From Laburnicola sp. R22_1 (Eukaryota; Ascomycota; Dothideomycetes; Pleosporales; Didymosphaeriaceae), in the NCBI GenBank assembly GCA_014281115.1, contig JACONQ010000001.1, positions 4,030,001 through 4,094,000 on the forward strand: a stretch of DNA of 64,000 nt. The letters run 5' to 3'. Positions 1 through 11,894 of this stretch are shown here, piece by piece. The notes under the pieces are model-generated. The model searched no databases. It was not told the DNA's origin and saw only the letters and a list, made by a program, of their open reading frames with translations. Every line of letters starts with the position of its first letter. The stretch's first letter is position 1. Made by a program: the position numbers and the translations under genes.

Positions 1-286
1 ATATCGGCGGTACCGAAAGCATCGGGTGGCACGAAGCCGAGGTCTTGGTTGAGCGAGTCCCAACCGGCAGTAGTTGGGCGCGGTTGTCCGTTCTGGACGT
101 AGTAATACCATAGTGGGTCTGATCCCTTGGTCACGGTGCCCCCGCTACGAACGCCGGTGACGAAGCCTGTGATGAATTAGTGGGCTGTGGAGAAGAGAAG
201 AGAGCATGGGAAGAAGTGTATGTACCATGGGCTGAAACAGTCTCGAAGATGGCCGCCGCGGCGGTAAGGAGAGCAATGGTGTACAT
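1..286 (-). CDS. AA9 lytic polysaccharide monooxygenase, 5' part only
   Basis: The minus strand starts at 286 and has two exons (286-226 and 166 to the window edge) separated by a 59-nt intron (225-167, GTACAT to CACAG). A hydrophobic signal peptide ends in SAHG, so the mature protein would begin with the His that forms the copper-binding histidine brace in AA9 enzymes. After it come GFVTGVRSGG and a PTTAGWDSLNQDLGFVPPDA segment ending in FGTADI, which matches the conserved N-terminal half of AA9 (former GH61). These enzymes are secreted and oxidatively cleave cellulose or related glucans. Only about 75 residues are visible. The second copper His, the active-site Tyr and any CBM1 lie outside the window. 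A TATAAAAG element lies about 70 bp upstream (356-363, minus). Confidence 0.85.
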
Positions 287-355
287 CTTGAGGCTGTTTG
301 AGAGAATATGAGAAAGTTATTGCGCGTGCAGGAGAAGAAAATGATTGTCGTTGAA

Positions 356-363
356 CTTTTATA
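356..363 (-). promoter_or_regulatory. TATA-like box of the AA9 gene
   Basis: On the minus strand this reads TATAAAAG, about 70 bp upstream of the AA9 start codon. Position and sequence suit a core promoter element. Nothing else supports it. Confidence 0.45.
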
Positions 364-1360
364 TTGTTCCCAACATGCAGTGCATGGCGAATCCAGATTC
401 TAAAGTTTATTCCAAGAACCCCCGGACCGCGAAATCCGTAACACTGGAGCAAAAAGCAATACACTTCTGTACTAGGTATCACGAGTCCCTGATATTTCCT
501 ACTCTTCGCGCGAATCAACATTCCTAATGTGGCGCGCGTACGACTACCGGGAGTCTGAGCCCGGGCACTGATGTTGTTCGGTATGTCAAAGTATCTCCGT
601 ATATATTGCAGAGTTGCAAATGCGTTGGTGGAAGTTTAGCGAAAGAATTGTACAACGCGGGGTGCAGGGAGTCTAAGAACCCGGAATCCCCGGCGTTTAA
701 TCTATTCGCTGCTGGAGGTGTCCTCATATGGAGCACCCGAACGTGGTGGCAAGATGGTGCTTATGAATTCCGAAATGGTACATGTCGTGATTTCTGAGAT
801 GCTTGGGATGCTAGGAAACGGAAGGTGATAAGCTTCAAGTGATCCAAAACAAGGAACAGATGAAGCTCAGGGTTAGGGTTATGGAGCGCAGAACAGTGTA
901 GACACCAGCGCTCGAGACGGATACCGGGCCGGATTGTGTGCAAGTGCAGCCCCCAAGTGCATGGCGCCACGTGAATACCTTAGGTAAGGCGGGAGTAGCA
1001 AGTCCATGACTACGCTCCCCGCATTCAATCATTGTAGCGACTATTAGTATGATACATATTAAATATCATGCAGGCGCTTAAAAGAAAAAGCTAGGTGTTG
1101 TGCTCCTATGCTCGCCATCCCCTGCGACATGACATGATTTTGACTTCGCATATTAGCGAACTACTAAACTATGTTCGGTCTAGCCTTCCTGGTCCTGGTC
1201 AGCTGGTCTTCTTCCGGGCAACTTCGAAACCTTTTACACGTCACACGTCGTACTAGCATCTTCATAAAGACCTTGAAATATTAATTTCCAAGTACAATTA
1301 CCGCTGATATTTATTGCTATTGGGTTCCGCGTGATATATTTTCGCTATGTCTTCAACTAC
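364..1360. other. Intergenic, no gene seen
   Basis: Only short overlapping frames on both strands, with no recognisable domain and no convincing splice structure. It separates the AA9 gene from transposon A1. Confidence 0.5.
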
Positions 1361-1362
1361 TA

Positions 1363-3460
1363 CCGTGTTTCATCACCCGACGATCGGCCCCACCTGACGA
1401 TCGATTTGGCAGGGTCCGTGCGTACAACTTTTGAAGCTGTACAACGCAATACAAATTGTATACAGGCCAGATTTTTTGGTGGAGAGCTTTTGAGAGGCAT
1501 AGGAGACGATCGCGATACTTTATTAGGTGCGATAATGCTCAGGGAGCCGTAAAGAGCGACCCCGGCGTGTACGCGCTGGCGTAGGCGCCACATCTACAAC
1601 AGATGAAAAGTTGTACTCTACATCCTCCTCATCAATTAAAGGAGGCGTAATAACCTTCTCCTTGCCCTTGCGCGTCACCTTGGAGGTGTTTTGGAGTGGG
1701 AGAGGAGCTTCTTGGATGCCTTTGGGGGCCTTGCTTTTGGTGCCCGAAGCGCCTGGGTTGACGCCAGGCCCTGGGCGCGCTCCTCCTCTTGTATAGCCTT
1801 TGTACGCCTCTGCTCCTCCTGGATAGCCTTCCTCTGCTCCTTCTCTTGCTCCTTAGCCTTTGCCTCCTGATCTTTTTGTGCCTGGCGTTGGCGAGCTTCC
1901 TTGACCTTTGCGGGGGACCAAAATATTGCGCCGCCAGCGTAATCTGCAGGTGGTTCAAGCAGTAGAGGCTTTCCTTGCGTAGGGCGCTTCTTCTGGGCTA
2001 GCGCTTCTCGTAAACGCGTATTTTCATAGTTCAGGAGGGTGTTGCGCACTAAAATTAAGTGCATAGTGCGGGAGAGCTGCCGGGACCCCTCAGCGTAAGT
2101 ATCAGAGACAACCTGGCGCAAGAGTCTCTCAATTTTACGCCAATCTGAAGCGCTAAGTACAGAAGAGCTGCTGTCGCTTAAGGATGGCCGCTCTAGGTCT
2201 ATATTATTAAAGCGCTGAAGGATTACTTGGGGGTTGAAAGGCACTACGCCAGTGGCCTTAAAGGCGCTGCAGATCGTGTTTTCTTGAAAGGAGCACTGCC
2301 AGGCCCTCTCAAACATAGCGAAGAAGTCGCGCTTTGTGACTCTTGAGAGGCCCTGGCACTTATCTAAGTACTCAGTAAGTTCAGCGGAGTAGGCAGTGCT
2401 GAGAGGCTTGAATAGCGCGACGTCGAGCGGCTGGAGCGTATGGGTTGAATGAGGTGGATAGATAGCCAGGAGGATCTTATTTTGATCGCAGTAGTCAATA
2501 AACTCCATTGTAACATGCGATCCATGGCCGTCAAGGAGTAGTAGACGATAATCGCGGCGCGCCTTTGCCTTAGTCTCCCTGTCAAACACCTGTTTGACCC
2601 ATGCTAGGCCTAAATCGTTGTTCGTCCATCCACTTGGTGATACCGCAAAGAAAGCTTTGTGTAAGGAATCGTCAAAATCTTGTAACCAGGTGTCTTGTAT
2701 ATTGTTTGACTGCGCTTGATAAATCAAGCAAGGCGTAAGAGAGCTTCCATCAGCGCAAATACATGCTAGCGTTGTAATCCACTCGCGATTGCCGTCCTGG
2801 AGCATTTGTTTAATGCCGCCGCTCTCATAGCGCTGTCGGGAGAAGACACGCTTCATTTTTGACAGCACCCCAATTAGGAAACCCTTCTCATCCATATTGT
2901 ACATGTGGCGCTTGTCGACGTTATACTGCTCAATCTTTTTACGTAGGAGCTCGAAATATAGGGCGTACTTGAAGGCAGAGTCGGCGCGTTTACGTGAGGC
3001 GTCTATACCAGAGGTCCAGTGGGAAAGTAGGTCGACTTTGTGGCGTCGTATAAATCGGTCAACCCAGTTTTTGCCAGCAGGCTTCCCAGCTATTTCTGAT
3101 GCGAAATTTCGTATCATCTCCTTTGTAGGGGTAATCCTCGTTCGCAAAGGCCATTAATATATTGTAGAAGCTCAGTTTCCTGTTGGGTGTTGAGGAGGCG
3201 CTGGCTGTCGGCCAGCGCGTCGCGCGTGCCCTGCACCCTGCGATGCCGGCGCGACAACGTATTGCGATCGCAGCCATATTTTTGAGCGACTTTAGTGTAA
3301 TTAGGCTTCTCAGAGATGCTCAGCGAGCTCAAATAGTCAAGAGCAGCACTTAATTCGGCCATATTCGTTGTATAGAGCGTTGCAAAAGGTGCCGAAGTTG
3401 GGCTGTTGAGGCGGAAAATCGATCGTCCGGTGGGGCCGATCGTCAGGTGATGAAACACGG
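1363..3460 (-). mobile_element. Pogo/Fot-like DNA transposon A1 (2098 bp)
   Basis: Terminal inverted repeats of about 45 bp begin CCGTGTTTCATCACC at 1363 and end as its complement at 3460. The element is flanked by TA on both sides (1361-1362 and 3461-3462), the usual target duplication of the Tc1/mariner-pogo superfamily. It is nearly identical to element A2 (43330-45429) over its whole length. It is 2 bp shorter, which is accounted for by two 1-bp deletions in the transposase. Each inverted repeat contains the 12-mer ACCYGACGATCG twice, 17 bp apart (1375 and 1392 on the left). Confidence 0.95.
1521..3359 (-). pseudogene. Frameshifted pogo/Fot transposase of A1
   Basis: The frame corresponds to the 613-residue transposase of A2, with CENP-B/psq-type HTH domains, a DDE catalytic domain (YNMDEKGF, LLLDGHGSH, QPLD) and a charged C-terminal tail. 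Compared with A2, one base is missing from a C run at about 3128-3131 (within the HTH region) and another at about 1766-1768 (within the tail). This leaves only a central 490-residue open frame (3147-1675). Four amino-acid differences from A2 are all C-to-T on the coding strand in a CpA context (three TCA-to-TTA, one CAT-to-TAT), as expected from light RIP. The catalytic Asp codons are unchanged, but the protein would not be made whole. Confidence 0.88.
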
Positions 3461-3462
3461 TA

Positions 3463-4188
3463 CTGTATGTAGATACACTGCATACGTGTAACAACCAACA
3501 TGTTAGTCAGTGAGGAGGGGCCGAATTTTTTTTTCCGGTTCTTCTATCTACCCGTAAGCATCCATCAGATCTATGCGAATACTCTTTGCGTAATGAATCA
3601 GTCCAAGTGGTATCTCGCACGATGCATGACATCGCGCAGAACAAGGAGCTTCGCAGAAGTCTGAAGTGGCAAAGCCTGTGATTTTGAGGTTATGTGGGCG
3701 CTAGAGTGAGAATTGGATAAGATGAGTCGATTTACGAGTCTATGTTGAGACCCATAGTGCCCACAATGATCACATCACAATTGAAAAAGAGAGTTCCAGG
3801 TTTGATACTAACGCATTGCAACATCCCCCAGCACTTTCACCCCATTATTTGAATTGTAAGCCTCACTGCAACCTGCTCAGCCGCAGTCGCGCCTTGTTGA
3901 GTGGTATCGCTAGAGTTGAGCGGTCGACGCAACGAAGCAACAAAACGATAAGGTCGGACTCCCTTATGCAATACAGGTCAAAAGTATAAGTGCTATGTGG
4001 GTAACACATGGAACTCCAATTTTTTTCTAGTACTGTATACTTGTACTATACTACGGCCGGCTGACGCCCCTCTCGGTGAGAACAGCCTAAGGAAAACGAA
4101 TAAAAAAATATTTGTACTATAACTGCAATAGCTAGCAACAGAGTCGCTGCTCGCGCGAACCTTTCCTAACAATCCTAGAACTTGCAAT
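3463..4188. other. Intergenic with short repeat fragments
   Basis: No gene is seen. The stretch at 3490-3535 contains CAACCAACATGTT and GGCCGAATTTTTTTTT, both also present around 38944-39145. This suggests a fragment of the same short dispersed repeat. Confidence 0.4.
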
Positions 4189-6406
4189 ATAACATATTCT
4201 ATCAGTAGCCCGAACAGATCAGTCTGCCAGACAGTTTTTGCCAAGACCACAACACTTTACTATAAATTATAATATCTTAATAATATAACGCATTATTATC
4301 TAATTAAGAAGGCAGAATTAAGCTTGCCCTTTACACCTATTAGAATAAGCAAATTTTAAGCCTATAACGCGCTACTATAGTATATAATATCCTAAAGTCT
4401 ACACTAAGCAATTAAATTAATAGAATTACTGCTTAAGCAGATATATAATTAGATATAGCAAAGCTTACTATAACTAAAGAGTAGACGCTTATATAGTATA
4501 TTCTTAATCTAGATTTGCAAGAATTTGCACCCTAGCTAGGTAAGATAAAAGATATAGCTAATAAACTACTAGCTATATAGCATAAAGACTTTATAAAATA
4601 ATACTAGACTTAGCGCTTTATAAAGCGCGTACCTAAGCTTAAAATAGCTTTTAATTAAGTAAAGGACTAATAGAGAATATAATAGAAAGACCTAGAGATT
4701 ATAAATATATAGTTTTAGCTAGTAGAGGATATAAAAGCTAAGTATAGAGTGTAGGATAAAGATATCTATAACTTTAATAAGATAGGCTTCTAGATAGAAG
4801 TTATTAGCTTAATAAAGGTTATAACTAGTTTAGAAAGATATTCTTAATCTACGCTTATTTAGCTAGGCAACTATAAGTAAATTATAGTAATTTAGAGTAT
4901 TTGTGTTACTAGGTATACTACTCTACCCTTTATTATTTATAAAGGGCAAGTCTATATCTTAGTATAGTATAAAAAGACTAGTATTCTCTATAATTAGAAG
5001 CTTTTAGTCTCTAAAACTAGCTAGACTAATAATAAGCTTAAAGTTGCATAATTAAAGCACTTTAACGCGTATATAAGGCCGCGTATATTAGGGTTATAGA
5101 GGTTACTTATTTTAAATAGCTATAAAAGCTATTACTTCTAGGATTTTAAGAATTATTGCCTAATATAAAAGATTCTAACACTCTATATACTAGCGCACTT
5201 ATTTTATATTCTTTAGCTACTTAATATAGTCTATTTTTCGCTATTAAAGCTAAAGTACTTCTAGTGTATATAGAACTTAGCGCGCTAACGCGTCTTTTAT
5301 ATTAATAATAAAGGCTTCCTACTAGCCTTTTATAATATATTTTTAATATATTTATATTAAAAAACTATAAGAAAGCCTTTAAGACCTCTAGGCTTATTTT
5401 TTAGATATATTAGTAGTAGTAAATCGCCTTAATATATATATTTACACTTTACCTTAGGGTACCTTACTAGATATACTATAGTAAGCTAGAATTCTAAATA
5501 ATACCCTTAAATTTAGATTTTAGTTAAAGCTTATACGCAACTCTTTTATTTAGTCTTTATCTAATACTAAATTAAGCTACTTATAGCTTATAAAAGGTAC
5601 TAAACTTATACTTTATTATAGTATACTTTAAAAGACCTATATTAAGAAACTTAAAAAGTAAATTAAGGTTTTAATAAAGTAAAAAACGCGTAAAAAAAGC
5701 ACATTTAGAAAGGTAGGACACTAGGCTTTGCTTAAGAAGTAGATTTAAGAGTAGAAAGCCCTTTTATTAGAGTAAAGTTATTAAAAAGGGTACAAGGTAG
5801 TAGTAAGGGAGAGGTAAGTCCCTTAATATAATACTACTATAGAAGATATAGAGAGTCTAGGCACAATATAAGGATCTATTAAATAAATAAAAAGATAGAG
5901 AAGAAGTTAGATATTACCTTTAGTAGCTTATTTTTAGATAGTGTTAATAGTAAATTAGAGTAATTTTATTATAGGTTACTATAAGGCCAAAAATAATAAG
6001 CTAACTTTATTTTATAATAGTACGCACTTAGTAACTAAAAATTAAATAAAGTACTATTACTTAAGATATAGTATACTTTACTATAAATTATAATAAGTAT
6101 ACTATATATTGCCTATATATAGTATAGTAGATAATATATTATATATTATAGGGAGTTTTATTATAAGTTTGTACTACTAAAAAAATCTTTAGCTTTACGC
6201 AGCTGCTGTAGCTACGTAAAGAGGCTATATAATATAAAAAATAAATTAAATAGTAACTTAGTACATTATAAGTTATAGTAGGTTATTATAAGTTACTATA
6301 AAGTAATATTAGTAGTGTTCTATAATAAGTTATAAGGGACCTCGAAGTTGCTAAGAAAAACTGTCCAGCGGACTGATCTGTCCGGGCTACTAATAGAATA
6401 TGTTAT
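4189..6406 (+). mobile_element. RIP-degraded Fot-like transposon E (about 2.2 kb)
   Basis: Imperfect inverted repeats of about 50 bp bound the element. The left one starts ATAACATATTCTATCAGTAG at 4189; the right one is the complement ending at 6406 and differs mainly by C/T changes. The interior is strongly AT-dominated and full of TAA and TAG. Reading through stops on the plus strand still shows a DDE transposase: DKDIYNFNKIGF near 4757-4792, a WITVIESIC-like block near 4870-4910, and RLLILNSYKSYY near 5101-5136. The two catalytic Asp codons at these motifs read AAT (Asn), consistent with G-to-A RIP. The element is dead. Exact ends may be off by a few bases. Confidence 0.82.
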
Positions 6407-7392
6407 CTTGGATGCAAGTGGCTCCAAAAATTCCCAAAAGGCATCACAGCCCCCAGTCAAAGAGTTGTGATTGATTCAACGCCTATCGCAACGCAACTTA
6501 CTACTACTATTGCCGCAATCAAAAGTGTTTAAGAGCTAACCTCTCTCAAAAATAGAAGGCAAGACTCTTCATGCAGCTGTCTCGGGAAAGAAAATTCGTA
6601 TCGCAAAGAGATCCATGCGGTTTTTGAACAAATCTACAATCTGCTTAAAATTTTCTACCGTGAGGTAAAAGGCACCCGAAATCGAAATCTTTGATCTTGA
6701 AGAAAAGTGAATCTTGTGCACGCCTCGCCATCAATTTCTGCGGGTTAGCGCATTGACGTGATTGGGCCGACAACAAACCAGCCCCGCTTTTGTGCCCTGA
6801 TCCCCACAGCTCAACACCCACCTTTCACCACAAACGATCTGCTTCCCTATCTTTGGCATCTTCCCGATGATCTTCCGATATCTGAAACGCTACAGCTTTC
6901 GCAAAAGATGTTATTCGTGCTCGAATCGCGTGGTCGCACCGAAGTGCCTCGTCTAAAGAGTTTTAAGCGCCGACAATCCACTTTCGTCGATGTTACCAGG
7001 CGCTTATTGTGCATGAGGCTCATCACCGAACTCCTCATTTTGGCTAGGATCGCTCCGAGATGCAATGTACTTTGCATTTGTAACCGCTGATGAGGCGGGG
7101 GCCAGGTGCTGTGCCGCAATGTAGGCTCTATGTGGGGCTACGTTCGGACCGTGTTCAGCTATTGGGGCGAGTTAAAGAGACTCACCTGAACTCCACGGCT
7201 CTCATGATGTTTGACATACCCTTTTTCGTTTTCAGTTCCGTTGTTTAGACAGCTACTGTCCTATTCACTCCCGAGGTCTCTTGTAGCATCTTCAGCAGAG
7301 CATGCGTACTGGGTGAATCGACCAGATCCATTTTGCAATTACCGTAACATCTTTACCCACGACGGTATTAGAGGGTTTTTTTCTTCTTGATT
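6407..7392. other. Intergenic upstream of the DUF3433 gene
   Basis: No recognisable gene. One open frame of 110 codons (6758-7090) lacks domain similarity or splice signals and is treated as chance. The 3' part presumably holds the promoter of the gene starting at 7393. Confidence 0.4.
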
Positions 7393-8950
7393 ATGCCTCC
7401 CTCAATGCAGCCTCGTAATAGCCATGCGAGTGCTATGCCCCCATTACAACCATCCTCGTTCCCCACTTGCTCTCCTAACACTGAAGCTTCTACGCCAACA
7501 GCGAACAACGCGGTCTCTTCACCAAATTCTGCATCTCGAATGTCTGTTAACGCATCTCAGACTAGTACGTTCTTCCCAAATCTCTACATTCTGAAAATTA
7601 ACATGAATCAGATCCACCCCCTGCCAACGCCCATAAGCATTGGATCCCATTTACCCTTCGGTGGCACTTTTTAATTCTACCAATTGCCGCTACTTTCAGT
7701 TTCGGTATCATTCTAGCTTGTCTCTGCTGGCACTCAAAACGAAACTATGGCTTAGGCAAGGACGACGGATCCTCTGCGATCCTTTTTGGATGGCGCTTTA
7801 CTCCCACTCTTGTGGCAGTTCGTTATACTCAAGTTACTGTTATTGTTTTCGAGGATGTTAAACGTACCGAACCGTTTGCTCGACTGGCTAAGCCACCGCC
7901 AGTTGGAGCTACTGCTTATGGTACATTGCTCCAGACACCTAAAGCTTGGTACGTCAAGATCTGTTATATTCGATACATCTCGATGCTAATGGTAGATTTT
8001 GTATCACAGGTGGGCGGTCTTCATTGACATGACTTGGAAGCGTAAGAGCGTCGGCAAGACATGCTGGACACTCATATGCGGCACTGTTATCAACATACTT
8101 GCCCTTCTCATTATCTCGCCATTGTCTTCCGCGCTTCTCGCTTCCGAAGAAGTCGTGGTCCCGAAAAACGTCGGATTTACCAGACTGGTGCCACGAGACG
8201 CGATTCAAATTCCGATGAACGCTACAAGGGAGACTTACTTTCGGACCATATCTGCCTTGACGCGGAATATCACAACTTCCGCGTGGGTATCTGATAGTTC
8301 ACTAACACTGCCATTCTGGCCTGTCTCCGAAAACGTACAGTTAGCACCAGAGATAACCAACACATCCTATGGCTCATGGCAAGCCGAGACCTTCACTTAT
8401 AGTCACGATTTTTCTTGTCAAGACATGAACTTTGTGAGCGCAAACCTTCGAAATCGGACATACAGTGCGCCGGATTGGCATGGTTATATCTTTAATGGTA
8501 CCCAGCCTATGGTATCATATGTCTTGACATCTGCCGGCGGTTGTAAATATGAGCTAGACGGTACGTATTTGGAAAATCTCCCGTTTATTTGTTGATTCTC
8601 CTATTAATCGATCAATGCTAATGAGGTTGTGTTGCTTAGTTCACCCTTCTGTAGACATCGCCTACAACGGTGGCGTTACATGGTCTAACGCTTCTACATT
8701 CCTCCCAATCGGTGGGAGTGATTCGCACATCGACAAAATCATAATCAACAAAAACGTCTCGTCTCAAAGCCCGTATGCACGGATCAAGACGTCTTCTCAA
8801 TGCAAGAACCATGAAATCATTCTCCTCAGTACTCCATGGACGTCGGCAATGACGCTGTCTCTCGGAGAGACACTTTGGCCAAATCGGACCTATCATCGCT
8901 CACCGAATTTTCGCATGCGAGGAATGCTCTGTGATTCCACCTACCACAGA

Positions 8951-8978
8951 ACACGACATAACACGACATAACACGACA
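8951..8978 (+). repeat. 10-bp tandem repeat causing a frameshift
   Basis: The unit acacgacata occurs twice in tandem, followed by a partial third copy, inside exon 4 of the DUF3433 gene. The upstream frame runs into TAA here and the downstream frame opens one base over. Deleting one 10-bp unit joins them. Confidence 0.85.
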
Positions 8979-10433
8979 GCTTCAATGACCCCAGGTTCTT
9001 CAACATTGATTCAAAATCCCGTCGGCAGCAACATTACTTCAGATCCGCTTCCTCACTCGCTCGTGAATATTACAGGCTTTCAGGAACTGGCCCTAGGTAA
9101 TCAGTGGAGATTTTACATCGACAGCGACCGACTGGCAGAAGAAGCAAGTAGTGAGAAAATCCCGCTGTCGAGAAATGACTGGCGTCCTCGTAAACACACA
9201 CAGATCCCCGGTTTTACTAGTCTTGGGGTCATTTCGGGGACACTTGCTTCTTGGAATGTCTCTGCCATGATAGATGATCCCGATCTATACAAACGAGCAG
9301 GTGCAGCCAAGGGCCGCTTTTTTACCGAAAATATACGGGACTCCCTAACTATACCTCAGCTAATGCTGGCTGATGCGACCCAAGGGACAGTGACCGTGGT
9401 CGAAGGTCGGGTGATTGTGTTACAAGAGATAGGTATAACTCTGGCCACTCTTTTCCTCGATTCTTTCTCTCTGTTCTTGGTGGTTCTTTGGTCGTCTCGT
9501 TTATCTCGGCGGCCTCTCAATCTTCCATCGGATCCCGGTAGCACAGTGGGCATGAGTGTCTTACTTGACCCTTGTTTGACTTCAATGAGCACTCTCAGAA
9601 AGATGCATGACGCGCCTAGAGGCGAGATAATTGCCACGCTACGTAAAGAGACTTTCTTTACGTCTGGTAACACGCTTTACGAAGGTACCAATGCAAAGGC
9701 CCCTAGGTCAAGTAAGTCACTGGATACTCTTTGGGCTCGCCAATTGTGCTAACGAGAACGTCAAGGTTCGACTACGAAGACACCCAAGCAGCGTCGTAAT
9801 TGGAGACCTCGAGCAATTCATCTGAAGAGTCTGTTTGCATTGGGCGCTTTTCTCGTTTTGGTGCTTGTTACCTTGCTCATACTTGCCTCATTCTCGGTTC
9901 GATCTCAGCTTTATCAGAAGGTCTTCACCTACCAAACTGACCTTTCCAAATATGGCTTGAGTATCTCCACGTTCGCGCCTATTTCTATCGGGCCAACAGT
10001 CATCAGCATAGTCGTTACGATTTGGTGGGATCAGCTCGATATGACGCTGCGTCTTCTTCAGCCTTACATCTCGATGTCCCGTACGCCAACAACTATCCAC
10101 TCTGGAGCAGGCCTGACATACCGCTCGAAAACCTGGTTGGGAGCCGCTATTAAAGCAGCTAGGCACAGGCATTGGATACTGTTTCTCGTCGCCCTTGGAA
10201 GTACGCTTTGCCAAATACTAACTGTCTCCATGTCTGCCGTTTTCGAACGACGAGCCGACAATGTCATACGCCAAGTTACGCTAGACAGAACGCTAGAGGC
10301 ACGCCAACTCCCCGTCATAACCTCAATCAACTCGACTTACGGTCTTTACACAATGCGCATAGCATACAGAAAGACGTCACCGAAGTCATCAACCAACTAT
10401 ATCAAGGTAAGTGATGAAAGTAAAGTACTAGGA

Positions 10434-10501
10434 CAAAAGTTTGAGTACAATGTGTTACCCCAAGATAAGCAACACCAAGGCCAACTGTACTCAAACTTTT
10501 G
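10434..10501 (+). repeat. Perfect 16-bp inverted repeat inside an intron
   Basis: CAAAAGTTTGAGTACA at 10434-10449 is exactly complementary to 10486-10501, with a 36-nt loop. Both arms lie within the 130-nt intron 10407-10536 of the DUF3433 gene, which is the longest intron of that gene. Confidence 0.85.
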
Positions 10502-11894
10502 GAAACTGGGCCTTTGCTAACTTGCTTTCACATTAGAGAGCTCGGACGATTGGTTGTATGGTGCTACAGTTCAACTTTCATTGGGCGGTCCTAAGTTGGC
10601 ATGGACCCACGACGAGTGGAATTTCGTCCCTATCGACTTTTCAGACATGTCTACATCCACTTCCGGCCAGCCCACAGATAATAAAGTACTAGGCGACGTT
10701 TCCGTCAGACCAGCAAATATCACGCTCCGGACGACGGCGATGAGGGCACAGCTTGCGTGCGAACAAGTTGAACAAATTGCAAACAAGTCAGCATGGTTTT
10801 GGGAACTCTCTCCAGACGTATTCATGGATGATGATAACCTTGCCGGTATCACTAAGGGTTTCGAACTGCCCTGGATTATGTTCGACAATACAAATTCCGC
10901 TACAGGTGTACTTGCGAATACGGTCCCAATCCAATGTTGTGCGAACGGTACAAGCTCGAATCCTCAGACAGCTGTGATAGGCCATTGGTCTCCTCTGGTG
11001 GGCCCCGGTCAGCGCAATCCGATACTAGCTCCTGACCGACTCTGGCCACGTTCGTTTGTAACCAAATGGATTGTCGGCAAGCCTATAAACGATGGCGATT
11101 ACGATGGTTTTAATACCTTACTCTTCGAGGACCCACCCTCGTTACAAGCAGCACTTTGTAGGCCAATAATTGAGTGGGTGGAGGCCACAGTTACCGTAGA
11201 CAAAGAGACGGGGTTGATACACTCACATGAGCTTGTAAGTACGCCCAAGTCGATCGAAGAAGCCTGGTCCGACGTATACGTACGTCACAATCGTTCAGAG
11301 ACCCGTCCGCACTCCGAAAAATATTACAATAGAGAGGTCAACATCACGACGTCATTTGGTGTTCTTTTTCTCGATGGTATGCTTGCGGCATCTGACCAAC
11401 GATCGGACTATGAGATTTTGTGGGATAACGACTACAATATGCGCGACGCATCTCTCGGAAGAAACATGGACCTGATGTCGTACTCTATGTACAGCCTGGT
11501 CGATAAAGACGCGGGTGCTCTGCTCAACTACACCACTCTGGTAACGCAGGCCAACCGGACTCTTCAGGTCTTCTTTCAACACTTCGTCAATAACAAATTG
11601 TCGGCGACTGAAGGTGGCTGGGCGTATCAAAAGATCGGAGATCGGAGTATAGAAGAGCTTGGGAGACCTGTTGATGCAAATGGCACGGCAATGGCGGAGC
11701 GCTTCTATCCCATCAGCAATGCTAGTCGAGTGGTGAATGCATCGGTCTCCGATCGTATCCAGGTGTTGCATATGAACCCGGTCGCAACCTATCTTTCTGC
11801 CGCTATCGTCATCTGGCTCATGGCGACGACAGCAATTGTCTCGTGCATCCAGCGGAGATATACAGGGTCCATGCTGCGCAACGTCGAGCTGATA

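Noticed and set aside
6758..7090. 110-codon frame as a gene
   Set aside because: No homology that I recognise and no splice or signal features; an antisense frame is open over the same stretch.
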